Origin: Branchinecta lynchi
Lineage: Eukaryota > Arthropoda > Branchiopoda > Anostraca > Branchinectidae
Assembly: GCA_023053575.1 (NCBI GenBank)
Contig: JAKZAP010000018.1
Location: 5,084,001-5,148,000, forward strand
Length of the DNA stretch: 64,000 nucleotides
Direction of reading: 5' to 3'
In this document: piece by piece, positions 20,839-31,500 of the stretch
Layout of the letters: each line of letters starts with the position of its first letter
Position numbering within the stretch: position 1 is the first letter of the stretch
The notes under the pieces: model-generated
What the model was told of the DNA's origin: nothing
Databases searched by the model: none
Seen by the model: only the letters and a program-made list of their open reading frames with translations
Position numbers and translations under genes: made by a program

Positions 20839-20967
20839 CTGGTCACTCCGACAAGAGGTAGGATGGCGCAGACGGCGCCGACAACCCAGACGACAGAGAG
20901 AAGTCCGACTACTCTGGCGCTGGTGACGACTGTTCCATACTTCATCGGGTATACAATTGCGATAAAC
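20839..20967 (-). CDS. Class A GPCR, TM4 exon (internal exon)
   Basis: Internal exon of a rhodopsin-like receptor, a plasma-membrane or ciliary seven-helix signalling protein. Read on the minus strand, the exon follows a pyrimidine-rich acceptor ending TTTCCAG and ends at a good donor (CCAG|GTAAAT). It encodes 42 complete codons plus split codons at both ends. The peptide opens with FIAIVYPMKY, which is the segment straight after the D-R of the DRY motif at the base of TM3. It continues into intracellular loop 2 and a hydrophobic TM4 containing the conserved Trp (SVVWVV) and ending ILPLVG. The first base completes the Arg codon of DR(Y/F), so this is a phase-2 intron inside the DRY motif. The 3' end is also phase 2 and matches the start of the next exon at 12324. 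By eye the closest resemblance is to GPR161-type orphan or adenosine-like receptors, but only class A membership is secure. Confidence 0.82.
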
Positions 20968-21290
20968 CTGGAAAGAAAAAAATAGATAAATGAATGGTGA
21001 AGTAGAGTCACTGATGCAATGACGCGTTGACCTTTCACAACCAGTCACGCAAGCTCCAAGTCCTACTTAAGGCTACGCAACGCAGAGGTAGCGTAGATTT
21101 CACTTGTTTTTCGGGGGGGGGGGGGGGTATTGTGATTGATTACGGGTTGGTTAGTTTAGCTCTGTGGCCAATAAGTCGGGATTTGAAAGTACTCCACAAG
21201 CTGTGGGCTCGGATCACGTTCCGATTGCCCTTTACGTTGAGTTTCCTGAGTCTGATAGTATAGTTCCTAGACTGATAGTAAGTAAGCCTA
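20968..21290 (-). other. GPCR upstream intron sequence
   Basis: Sequence upstream of the TM4 exon on the minus strand. It carries the polypyrimidine acceptor tract and then a run of G at about 21112-21127. The TM1-3 exon should lie further up (higher coordinates). I looked for an I-D-R donor and for TM1-3-like hydrophobic segments and did not find them by eye. The interval shows nothing else. Confidence 0.4.
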
Positions 21291-21655
21291 GACCAAATCT
21301 AGTGAAGGATTTTGTTAATTAGAAGACCTATTGTAGTAGAAGAGGGTCTGGAAAAGAGGATTGAGGTTCCTGTTGCCTTAGATGAAGCCCAAGGAAAAGT
21401 TAGAGAAATGTGTAGGATTAGGAAAAGAGTACAGGATTGAAGAGGCGGTGCAGTATGAAGAGAGGAGCAGGCTAGAGAGCACGGTGGAGGCAAAAAGAAG
21501 TGTGGTGTCAGAGGAAAGTTTGTTGATAAGGAGTGTGTGAATTGGAAGGTAAAGGTGGTGGAGGCACTGACGCTAGTGAAAAGTAGTAGTAGCCCTGACT
21601 TAGAAAGGAACCTTTGTCGATACAGACAAATTAGGAGCGAGTATAAAGGGTTAAC
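21290..21655 (+). other. Possible decayed non-LTR ORF2 fragment
   Basis: A Glu/Lys/Arg-rich stretch on the plus strand resembles the charged linker between endonuclease and reverse transcriptase of non-LTR ORF2 proteins, but it has stops and no diagnostic motif. The 139-codon minus-strand frame here (21299-21718) is taken as its antisense shadow. Confidence 0.25.
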
Positions 21656-22503
21656 TAGACCTACGTTGCCTGGGCAACGTGAAGTTTTGCGGCAACCTTT
21701 CTCCGTCTTCGCCGACAAAAGTGTTGCGAGAGCAAAACTTTGTCTTTGTTTCTGCGCTGTCGGTTATATGCAAAGTTGTCCACTTATAGAAACTTTTAAA
21801 ACCGGATGTTCTCAGAAGAATCATCACATGATCAAAAGCAATCGTTCAGCGTTGTAAAAACAACAACAAAAGAATATCGGAAGAAGGGACTTAATTGACT
21901 TTGCAGTCAGTTGAACTTTATCCTTTTCAATCGTGACGGATGAAAACTTGGAACAATATCTTATATAATCAGTTGGTATTATAAAGCTATCCGTAACTTT
22001 TAAGGATTAAAATACCATAAATGACACTATTAATTATTACGAAACTACCTATTGATTTACATTATCGTTTGTACCCGTTGCGTAAACAGTTAATCCTAGG
22101 TTACAGCGATAGACCATCGATACAAACTTTCTTACCGTCAGATTTATAGAAATCGAATACAACGTGCACCAATTTGCAAAAATTCTATCCCCTCCTGAAC
22201 CGATCCTTCCTTACAAGTCCCTCTCCGTGATAGACATCAAGTTCACCGGATAAAAATAATGGGTACACCAGCTAGCAGAAGTTGCAAAACCCTCATCCCT
22301 GAAGATGATTGTAGCAAAACAGCCGTTTAGTACTTAGAAGTCCCTTGAATGTCTTACAATTTGGAACTAAATTGTTCTCACCATCTAATACACTGGAAAC
22401 AAATAACAGGTACACCAACTAGCAAAAGCTGCAAACCCCTCATTGCCAAAGATGATTATGAGCTAACAGTTAACTCTTGCATACAAGTCCCCTACATGTC
22501 TCC
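21656..22503 (+). repeat. Mosaic repeat H1
   Basis: Matches H2 in reverse order. It begins with nested short palindromes, GTTGCCTGGGCAAC and GTTGCGAGAGCAA. The middle, for example CATCGATACAAACTTTCTTACCG, is the complement of 51200-51240. The right part has two units of GGTACACCAACTAGCAAAAG type, about 150 bp each. The last unit is cut by G3. No complete frame; the repeated T-P-T-S-K-S-C-K-P peptide in shadow frames follows from the tandem units. Confidence 0.55.
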
Positions 22504-23922
22504 AGAGGCGTTACTAGCCAAAATGTTTGGGGGGGGGGGGGACGAGGAATTTACCGACTGCGGGGGCTGCAGCACCCCCCACCTTTTTGAGATTGGGTAA
22601 AATTTGGGCCGGAGGCCTTTACTAAAATTATTCGGTAATTTTCGATTTACGGGGATTCGGTAGTTATACGGATTCCTAAATAGGCTATCTGTATAAATCT
22701 CTTCGGTATAATGATCGGGATTCGCTATAATTGCCAGTATTCGGTAGTTATCACGAATTTGGTCAGAGAATTTACTGAAATCATTTGGTAATTTTTCGAT
22801 GCCTGAACTATTCGGTATGTTTATCAGATTCCGTAGTTACACAGACTCCCGAATAAGCTATTGGTTCAAAATTATTCGGTATCATGATTGGGATTCGGTA
22901 ATTTATATTTATAAGTATAATTTCCAGGTTTAGGAAGTTAACCACGAATCCTGACTTTGTTCCAGTTTCGACGAAAGTATACCGAATATGAATATTGTTC
23001 GGTAGTCTTTCGATACCAAAACAATTCGGTATAATAACCGGGATACGGTAGTTATACAGAATCCCGAACACGCTATCGGTCTAAACTTATTCGGTATAAT
23101 AACTGGGATTCGGTAACTTATTCGTTGTAAATACCAGGATTCGGAAGTTACCACGAACCTCGAAACTCAGAAGAGGTCGAGTGAAGCACTGGTCGCAGAC
23201 AAAAGAGATGATCTGTGATATCATCGATAGTCCTTACTTTTATTTTGGATCCCAAAAAGAAAATTTAATCATAAATATTTCGAAAATTCCGCCTGCAGCA
23301 CTTTTCGTAATATTCTCTATTTTTTGGAAGGGCGCGTCAGTTTTAGGATTTAGATTTCGAAACAAGAAAAGCTAGAATTTGGATAGAAATTAAATTTGGC
23401 AGGAAAAATCAAAACAAAATTTCGCCTGCGGCGCTCACTTTATGTTATCATAGGTAGTATATTGACTAGACTACAGTTGCTGCTGCTGCCGGAACGTCGC
23501 TCCATCCGTTTTCTGGAACTTCTTAGAGTCTCGGTATTTCATCAACGGTAAATGATAGAATTTGTAAGAGAAGCAGTTAAATTATAGCCGACAACAACAA
23601 AAATAAATGAATTTTGAAAATTTTCGCCTGCGGCGCTCGATTTAATTTTCTATTGGCTATAATAGATAGTAGCTGTTACTGCAATCATGCCCGGCAACAT
23701 ATTCTCCATGCGGGCTTCGCCAAAACTCCGCCTAATAGTTGGCTTATCGTCGTTCATTCTGCCTTTTCTTGTTACTCTTCCTACGTAATCGTTTCTGTTC
23801 CATAATTTAAAGCTCGAATTCTTAGTTCTAGGATTCGGTCAAATTTTTGAAAGATTCGGTAAAATTTTGGCTCTGCACCCCCCCCCCCCCCCCACCGAAA
23901 ATGCACTTGCGACGCCCCTGTT
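22504..23922 (+). mobile_element. G-family element G3 with ATTCGGTA array
   Basis: The left end CAGAGGCGTTACTAGCC, followed by a G tract, matches G1 and G2. The right end GCGACGCCCCTG matches the other right ends. The interior differs: about 22630-23160 is a degenerate tandem array around ATTCGGTA and GGGATTCGGTAGTTAT. It is followed by three spaced copies of CGCCTGCGGCGCT or a close variant (23286-23640). No matching octamers flank it, so the TSD is lost or a border moved. Confidence 0.6.
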
Positions 23923-24129
23923 AGTAGTCCTGATATTTAAGAAGGATAGTAGGATAGTGCATGCCAATTACCGTTGTATTCATTTGGGGTAAAATATTTA
24001 GTACAGTAATTCATATTAGAGCAGAAAGTTGGAAAGTACAGATATACTGTCCCCGGTGCAGGCAGGGTTCTGGAAAGGTTACAGTATAGACATAGACGAT
24101 AGACAAGATTTTTGTCTTGAACTGTTTAA

Positions 24130-25690
24130 TAAGAAAATATACTAGGAAAAGAGCGGGAGGTTGTATGTTGTATTTTTTTGTATTTAAAAGCGGCGTTTGA
24201 TAATGTTAGGAGGGTTCTCATGATGGAAGAATTATTAAATTTGCGATTACCGCATCCTTTTGTTTTGTTATTAGTTTCAATGGATGAAGTAACGAAGTTT
24301 GTGGTAAGGGTGGCTGGGAAGTTTTCAGGGATAATTTTATTAATTATGGGAGTGAAACAAAGCTTTTGTCTGTCTCCGAGGCTATTGTCTCTGTGTATTA
24401 ACGATTTTCATGATTATCTGGTGGATTGCCGCTCCCCGTTGTTGAGATTAGATATTCGCCAATTATGTGTCCTTTTGTTTGCTGATGACGTAGTATTGTG
24501 TGCTGAATCTCAGGAAAAATTGCAGTACCTTACAAATAAGCAGAAAGGTGGAAAAGTGAGGGAGAGGGGAAAAGTAGTATATAAAGGAGAAGTTTTGGAG
24601 ATTCAGGACGGAAGGAATTTGTATATTAATTTGTATTTTTAGGTGTTAGATTATCTTATAATGGTAAATTTGGGAAACAAATAGAGTTAAGTTAAAGGGA
24701 AGCGGGGCAATAGCCGTTAGTGATTTGGCGAAAATAAAGGACATGAGAATGCACAAGCAGTCGTTTTCAACGAAATAGATCACTGCATGAATTACGGCTC
24801 CGAAATTTGGGGATTCCAGCAAGGCAGAAACTGGAAGGAATCCATTTGCAGTATTTCAAGAGTGTGTTAGGAGTAAGCATAAGAACAAATGGATAGTTAT
24901 CACAGGAGATTTAGGGTTATTGTCGTTGCGTAGTAGAAGATTAGTTAATATGGTACGTTATTGGTAGAAATTGTTAAGTTGCCCAGAGTGAGGCTCCTGA
25001 AAGCATATGGAAATATTCGAATGGTCCTAAAATTGACGCGTGGCTGCGACAAGTTAAAAAAATAAGTGAAGCTTGTAGTTAAGGTGGCCTGTGGAATGAG
25101 GGAGCAGAGCTGTCATATCCATTAGGGGAGATGGCTAAGGTAGTAAAAGATAGGCTAAAAGACCAGGAGATTAAATTATGGAGTACGGAATTCTTCTCTG
25201 AAGTGGTACGTCTTGGCTAAACAGGCACGGGGTGGGGTGGGGGGAACTGTTTTAAAGCGGGGCTTAGACCAGAGGAACTGAAATGGATGGTAAGTCTGCG
25301 GGCGGATTCTTTCCCATTGGGGGAAAGAAGAAACTTCATAGGGAAAGTTAAGTTACGTTCTGGTCCTTACTTTTGCCCCATGTGTGGTTCACTGGGGGAG
25401 GATATATTTCACTTGGTGGGTAGTTGCGTTGAGCTAAAAGATTTGCGAACAGAGATTTTGGGGCATGACAGGATGGAAGATGAGGATTTGGTTAAGATAT
25501 GGGGAAGACAAATTTTGGAGACCTTCGTCGTCTTGGGAGGTTCCTCATCAAGCAGACTATAGAGCATCAGGAGCGTTTTTTGGAGTAAGGTTTCCCTCTT
25601 TTTGGTGTACATATTGAGTTTCTGAGTATAATTTTTTGTTTACTTTGTTTTCCCACCGTGGGAATTTTGGGAATAATTCATTCATTCGTT
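24130..25690 (+). pseudogene. Decayed non-LTR retrotransposon: reverse transcriptase to 3' end
   Basis: The frame 24178-24642 carries reverse-transcriptase blocks in order: YLKAAFDNVRR (motif A, catalytic Asp), GVKQSFCLSPRLLSLCINDF (G-x-x-Q-G-x-x-x-S-P block with its second Gly changed to Ser) and LLFADDVVLCAES (F-A-D-D catalytic box). Downstream, frameshifted pieces read L-S-Y-N-G-K-F-G-K-Q. The last frame (25287-25562) has RADSFPLGERRNFIGKVKLR, then CPMCGSLGEDIFHLVGSC, the C-terminal zinc module shared with 8985-9452. The 3' end falls in CCACCGTGGGAATTTTGGG followed by a TTCATTCATTCG repeat. Normally this protein reverse-transcribes its own RNA at a nicked target. Multiple stops make this copy dead. 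Confidence 0.8.
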
Positions 25691-25849
25691 CAGTATAATG
25701 CAGCGCAAGAACAGAATCAAGCTCTGTTACTGTGTTGCCCTAAAGCATGCGCATCACAGTTTTGTCTTGTTTTTGGATTCGCAAAAGGTTAGTGACGATA
25801 AATATGTGACTTCATATAGTTTATCCGCACATCCGTCTCCCGAAGGGGG

Positions 25850-26480
25850 TTCAGGCATTTTGTTCAAACTTAGTGTAAAGATCTTTCGCGTCGAAGTACA
25901 GGTCAAGATAGAAGATGCGCACCGTAGGGGTTTAAGGGACGAAAATATTGTGTTCTGAAAGCTAATTAGATAGTTGATTGGGAGTTAAGGAAAATGCTAA
26001 TCCACTTCTGAAACTTGTTTCCTCGTCGGACAATAGTCCTCTAGGAATACGGTCAATACCGGGAAATTTGGTAAACATAAAAGTGTAAGTATTTCGACCG
26101 GAATCCGGCCGAAACCGGAAATTTTCCTGAAGTAAGTTTTTTTGAAGTCGGTTACAGGTTTGATAATACATGCTGAATCTACATATTAAGTTTGTTTTCG
26201 CGCCTAGTGCGTCCAGAATCCCGCAAATACTCTACCGGACGTTTATTCATGGTAAAAGATGTATCTGAAACCGATTAGAGTGTCATAATACCTGTAAGAA
26301 AACATGCTGGATCACGATACTTTACTTGGTTTTCTTACCGGTCCGATATTCGGCCCTGAATCCGGCAAAACACGGAATTTCAACAGTTCTTATAATAGCT
26401 TGAAACGAGCGGTTTTGACTGTCTGTAATTTGAATGTTGAAGAGTTAGAATATGTCAGTATATCCTGTAGTTATTTCCGG
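25850..26480 (-). mobile_element. Family L fragment (L7)
   Basis: Inverted relative to L1. It has TCGAAGTACAGGTCAAGAT, then units with CGACCGGAATCCGGCCGAAA and TCTTACCGG-TCCGATATTCGG. Terminal GGGATCCC palindromes are missing. Confidence 0.5.
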
Positions 26481-26505
26481 CGTAATATAGGCTAGTTACT
26501 AGGGT

Positions 26506-26825
26506 CAGAGGCGTTACTAGCCAAAATCTTTTTTTAATGTTGGGGGGGGGGAGGAGGTATTTACCGACCGGCTGGTAATTTATACCGACTGTTTCTGCAG
26601 ATAGATAGAAACGACTATCATTGAGAAAAAAAATGACTGTTTTGACGAAAGTTCGGCTGATTTTAAGAAAAACTACTGTTTTAAGAAAAATCGACTATTT
26701 TTTCGAGAAACCGACTAATTTTAAGAAAATTGAATGTTTCTAAGAAAAAAAATCAACTGTTTTTACGAAAAATCGCGGCGCTTCGCGCCGACCGGGCTAT
26801 CTTTTACCGACTAGCCGACAATATT

Positions 26826-26862
<37 letters not shown>

Positions 26863-26897
26863 CGTTCCTCCCCCCTCCCCAGTCCGTGACGCCCCTG
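26506..26897 (+). mobile_element. G-family hAT-like element G1, 8-bp TSD ACTAGGGT
   Basis: 392 bp starting CAGAGGCGTTACTAGCC and ending GTGACGCCCCTG, with exact ACTAGGGT on both sides (26498-26505 and 26898-26905). The interior is an array of CGACT-(A/T-rich)-AAGAAAAA-type units about 30 bp long, the palindrome CGGCGCTTCGCGCCG, and an uninterrupted run of 36 G at 26827-26862. No coding frame. Confidence 0.85.
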
Positions 26898-26905
26898 ACT
26901 AGGGT

Positions 26906-27869
26906 AAACAATTATGACGGGATCTGGTGAAGACTGAAAATCTATAAGACTCTATAAGTCGATATAGGGAAGGAGGTCGATGCTCTGAACTTTAGAAAGA
27001 AAAGGCAACGGGAGACACATGGTTGACACACGTGTGCGACATGAGTTTTTCTTTGATGTTCTGACGTGCGACAGAATCGCATAGACGTACCCACTACCGC
27101 GCGGACACGCAAATGGAAAATAATTTTTTTTTCGATGAGATTACTCTGCAAAAGGACAAAGAAACCCATGGGGAAACAGAGTCTGAAGATGCTGGGAGAT
27201 TACCCATCTGAATACCACCCATCATTATGAAATTTTCAGTCAAACCCCATATGTCATCTTGTTCAGAACAGGTTAATACGGTTTTATTCAGAAGATATTT
27301 TGCATTTAGCCATCCTAGGATTACAGTCAGACCAAGGTAGAGTAATTTTTAGTCTTGAAAATTAACTAGTCTTTGTTTTTTCTTCCCCTCAAGAATCGCA
27401 TTCGTTATGTCGGATCAGTTGAAATATTTCAACGCATCCGACACTGCGACAAAACGCAAAGTTGTTCGTTGCTTGTCGCACGATTTGGGTTATATGTCGC
27501 ATGACGAAGAATTTTGCGCGAAATCGCAGCAGTGAGAACCATGGGTAAGAAGAAATCACTGTCACTGGCCCTTCAATCCGCGCGTGCGACGCCGACATGC
27601 AGTCTGTCGGACCTAAACCTAAACTTCTGCCAACAGCAACTCATACATCCATTATCGGAGCAATACAGCAGTCAAGTACAAGCTACAATCGGCTGTAATA
27701 TGTCAAGCTCAACAGATTGATTAGCTTTAACATGACAATGACAAACTGAGCTGACGGAAGAGAGACAATCGCGTCCTCCAGAATTAGCAGTCTCATCCTT
27801 GAGGAAAGGTGGGGTAGGGAAACGTCCCAGTTCTTGTTGAAAGTCCGAAGGCGAAAGAACACGCTGCGG
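26906..27869. other. Unassigned sequence with GCGACA/TGTCGC motifs
   Basis: TGTCGCA/TGCGACA pentamers recur in both orientations (about 27026, 27065, 27443, 27473, 27495), which may be the remains of another subterminal-array element. No TSD, terminal repeats or domain-bearing frame. Confidence 0.25.
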
Positions 27870-27877
27870 ACCGTCAC

Positions 27878-28186
27878 CAGGGTTGCACATGTCGCACGAT
27901 AGTGTGAATTGTCACTCTATTTTATTTTTGTCCCTCTTGTCCTACGTATGACATAAAAATCACTCTACTTCAGAAAATTACCAAATGTGTCATTTTTGCA
28001 GCAGGGATTCCGACCAGAAGGGACTATTTCAAGTTTTTTTCATGGAAGTAAAATTAAGATGTGTCATTTTTACAGAGGCGATTACGACCAAAAGAGAACA
28101 TTTCATGAAAATATATTTCACTCCCAATTCACTCTCTGTTCTGGGCCAAAAGTCACTCTCTAAATATTTTTGATGTGGCAACCCTG
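27878..28186. mobile_element. hAT-type MITE, 8-bp TSD ACCGTCAC/ACCGTTAC
   Basis: 309 bp; ends CAGGGTTGCACATG and ATGTGGCAACCCTG. Flanked by ACCGTCAC (27870-27877) and ACCGTTAC (28187-28194), one mismatch. It contains two copies of AAATGTGTCATTTTTGCAG type (about 27980 and 28055). Shares CAGGGTTGCCA ends with the element at 7929. Confidence 0.75.
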
Positions 28187-28194
28187 ACCGTTAC

Positions 28195-29098
28195 AGGCAG
28201 AGTCTTGCACAGCATGGGAGGGGGGTCTACTCGCAGGTATCAAAGGCGTAATTTTTCGGAAACCTGGGGGGACAGTGTCGTCCCGGGCCCCCTTCGCATT
28301 CTTCCACATAAGTCTTACATAGCTGCAAACGAAAATATTTAAATGAGTAGCAGCATACGAGCGAAAAGTAAACAATATATTCACGAAGACTCGTATAAAA
28401 AGATACATTGTATTAAGTAAGTAAGTAAAAAGTAATTTATGTTTCACGCGCCATTTTCGAAGGAGGAAATAGAATACAAAAGAAAGAAATAGAAACAAAT
28501 ATAAAACACATGCGATAACACAATTTAAAAAAAAAAGTATATACACATTCGATTTTCAGCCTCGTCAACTAGTTTTTACAGTGTTTTGTCATGGGTACCT
28601 CTGGGGCCGCCAGGCCCCCATGCCACTGGTAAGTGTTCCTTCAGCTCAAGCGTCGAAGCCCTAAACGTTTCAAATGAAGAATATTCTCCAAATTGATAAT
28701 TCGGAAAGTGTCCGATACAGGACGGTGACAGGATAAGCGGTTCAAAGATCCTCTTTATTGTTTTCTAAAATCTTCAATATAGTTTGCAAGGGAACATTAT
28801 CATCAAGAAATGAAGTGGAAAAAAACCCAGCGAAGCGGAATGCATAGGCTAATTAAGACTTAATGAAGTTTCTCGAACCAATCCAGAAAGAGAGATCCTG
28901 CTTCGATACAAGAAGAGATTTCTTAGCTACGGTATCCTAGATGACGATCAGAAATCCGAGTCTGAAATATTTCCAAATATCTCCAAGCTTACGTAATAGT
29001 TTATTACGAGGAGGACCAAAGGATATTGGACTAAAATTCCGAGGGCCATGGTATTAAACAGTAATGAAGAAATGTAATAAATGAGCATGGAAATGAAA
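28195..29098. other. Unassigned sequence
   Basis: Includes a TAAGTAAGTAAGTAA run at about 28414, which could be the tail of an inverted non-LTR copy. The 128-codon minus frame at 28160-28546 is low-complexity and hydrophobic from A/T-rich sequence and is not accepted. Nothing else recognised. Confidence 0.3.
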
Positions 29099-29106
29099 AT
29101 AAGAGC

Positions 29107-29387
29107 CAGAGGCGTTACTAGCCAAAATGTTTGGGGGGGGGGACGAGGCATTTACCGACTGGCTGGTAACTTTTACCAACTTTTTCTGCAGTAAAAACGA
29201 CTGTTTTCAACAACATTTTTGAAAAATCTACTGATTTTCAGAAAAACCACTATTTTCACGAAAAATCGACCAATTTTCGGAAAAAACGACTGTTTTCCTG
29301 AAATAATCAACGGTCATTTTTTTAACGACTGGCCAACAACATTGGGGGGGGGGGGGGCGGCCCCTCCCCCCAGTCGTGACGCCCCTG
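29107..29387 (+). mobile_element. G-family hAT-like element G2, 8-bp TSD ATAAGAGC
   Basis: 281 bp, ends CAGAGGCGTTACTAGCC and GTGACGCCCCTG, exact ATAAGAGC at 29099-29106 and 29388-29395. The interior has the same CGACTG/GAAAAA array as G1 but is shorter, with a 14-bp G tract near the right end. Confidence 0.88.
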
Positions 29388-29397
29388 ATAAGAGCTA

Positions 29398-29445
29398 CAC
29401 TGTCAAAAGCTTCATAACAGATAACACAAGGATGCGCAAGGAAAC
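29398..29445 (+). mobile_element. Family C MITE stub
   Basis: CACTGTCAAAAGCTTCATAA and AACAGATAACACAAGGATGC are the left terminus of family C. The rest is missing. Starts ten bases after G2 ends. Confidence 0.6.
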
Positions 29446-29546
29446 ACGAAACGACAACAATTTTGACGACAATTTTGTTTGTCGTCATGACATCGAAAAA
29501 TTCAGCAGATGTGATTATGCGCACTTTCAAGTTCAACTCTAAGGCC

Positions 29547-29915
29547 AACTTATTTTTGCGTCATTTAAACGAACAATAATTTGGATTCTGCTAAGGAATT
29601 TTTTTCCCCACTATCTGCTCTAATTATAACGTTCGGAATATATGTGTCCGTCCGCACAACTTAAATTGTACACAAAGCGGCTTTCCAGTGGGCTGTAGTG
29701 AGCTTGGTGAAGAGTGCTTAGCGCCTGAACAAACAAAAAATCATAAATCTTTCTGGTAAGGCGTACAACAAAAATACAGTCGCACAGAGGTACCACAAAG
29801 CACACGGAAATTTCACTATTTGAAAATGGATTATTCGTGAATAGCGGAATAATGAAGTATTGTATTTTCAGCGGGTCTCCAAGCCAATTTAAGTAGGGTA
29901 GCTAGATTGTCCTGT
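29547..29915 (+). repeat. Dispersed repeat O, copy 2
   Basis: Aligns with 35850-36200: GCGTCATTTAA, GGATTCTGCTAAGGA, AGCTTGGTGAAGA.TGCTTAG, TACCACAAAGCACACGGAAA and AGCCAATTTAAGT appear in the same order. No protein domain in any frame. Confidence 0.5.
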
Positions 29916-31225
29916 CCCAGCCGAGCTCTTTTCACTTAAAAATTTAAGGGCGCTAAAAATTCATCTGTAATCAAAACCCTAGAGACAAAAATGATCCTGG
30001 GCCCTTTAGGATCATGAATATATATGGTTTGGTCAGAAGTATGCTTTTTTTTTTTTTTCGGTTAAGACACGCACTTTAAGGGTGCTAGAAATTCATCTCT
30101 AGGCAAAACCCTTGCGGCAAAAATTATTGTGGGCTCATGGGGATCATGAAGACGTAGATCTTGCTTAAAAGTATTTTTTGGACATGAGTACTTGAAGTAC
30201 TTTAATATAAGCCAATCTTGTCAAGTCTCTAACGTTCAAGCCAAGTTTCATCGTCCTAGCATATCTGGAAGTACATTAACTCGAGAGCACCAGAATTCTG
30301 ACCCCCCCCCCCCTCCAACTCTCCCCAGAGTGTCCAAATCCGTCCCGGTTCTGTCACTGATGTACCTCTGCTTGTGCTTCCCACCAAGTATCATCCCAAT
30401 CGCTTTCACTCTAAGCGTTTCACCCCCCCCCCCCCCCCCCCCCCGACTACCCCAACCGCATTTGAAATGGGACATGAGTTCTATCCGAATACCAAGTTTC
30501 ATTAATATCCTGTCACTCGTTCAAAAGTCTGATATTCCTCCAGATTCCAGATTCCCCTTCCCTCCACTCCCCCCGCGATGGTTAAATCGGAGAAATTGAC
30601 TGTTCTTAAGTTAAAATTTTCAAGTCCCTGATATACCTGCCAAGTTTCTTCGTCCTAGCGCATGTTTAAGCATCTTAACGCGCGAGATCACCGGAATTTT
30701 GCCCCCACCCTCCCCCCAGGGGTCGAGCCCCACAGGGCTCGGATCCGGTCTGGTCTTGTCAACTGTGTATCTAGGGCTTGTGCTTGTTCTTCTCACCAAG
30801 TTTCGTCTCGATCCGTCCACTCCAAACATGTCACATGATGTCCGGTCTCTCCCCCCCCTCGCCAACTCCCCCCTCGCCAACTCCCCCCAAAACCACCAGA
30901 TCCATTCCGGACTTGAAGTGTGACATCTGAGACATGAGGTCTTTTCAATGTCAAGGTTCATGGACCAAGAACGGATTCCCTGTTCAAAAGTTATACATAC
31001 GTCAATATTCCGAATTCCCCTCCCTCCACTCTTCTCCCACCACGGTGGTAGGATCGGGGATGCGACTATTTCCAAGTTAGTTTGGTCGGTCCGTAATATG
31101 CCTGCCAAGTTTCAACGTCCTAGCACTTCCTGAAGTACCCTACAGTGGCCTTGACAGACTGACTGAAAAGTGATCGATATAGGGCACTTGAGCGAAGATG
31201 AAAGTGCCATGCAAGAATAATCAAA
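29916..31225 (+). mobile_element. Family A element (A-d)
   Basis: The left part matches 33130-33480 (CCTGGGCCCTTTAGGATCAT, GGGCTCATGGGGATCATGA). The body has C-rich family A modules (CCAAGTTTC-TCGTCCTAGC, CAAGTTTCATTAATATCC, GTTCAAAAGT). The right end has a GACAGACTGACTGAAAAGTG tract, then the GGGCACTTG...AAAGTGCC stem-loop at about 31176-31208. A 22-bp poly-C tract lies at 30423-30444. Pro-rich frames are C-tract artefacts. Confidence 0.55.
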
Positions 31226-31382
31226 AACTGACTGAAGAAAAAAGGAATACCCAAGTTGGCCTTATTTCCTTATCCTGCCTTTTAAATTATCCCTAGCTCC
31301 GAGCCGAATTTGCTAGTCACGCAACACAAACTTTACCGATGGCTAAATAGTCCTTGTGACGAAGCTGACTGGGAAACATAGA

Positions 31383-31500
31383 TTCGAACAACGGATAAGG
31401 AGGATACGTCAGATACGATGCTTTGGCAGTGATATATTGGCCCTACTTGGCAAGGGTCCTCGTCAGGCTCGAAATTCAGCAACAATGTTGGGAGTGGAAG
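31383..31500 (-). mobile_element. J element with decayed hammerhead-like core
   Basis: On the minus strand: GAGCCTGACGAGGACCCTTG, CCAAGTAGGGCC, then AATATA where other copies have GAAATA, and CGTATCTGACGTATCC. CUGACGA and stem II are intact. The GAAA box and stem I are damaged. Confidence 0.45.

Noticed and set aside
21299..21718. 139-codon minus-strand frame
   Set aside because: Ser/Thr/Leu-rich low-complexity antisense shadow of a purine-rich plus strand; not a receptor exon despite lying upstream of TM4.
28160..28546. 128-codon minus-strand hydrophobic frame
   Set aside because: Hydrophobicity comes from A/T-rich sequence; it crosses into the MITE border at 28186.
30192..31108. Pro-rich and Gly-rich frames over C/G tracts
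   Set aside because: Created by homopolymers and C-rich units of family A; same situation at 46084-47788 and 39035-39319.
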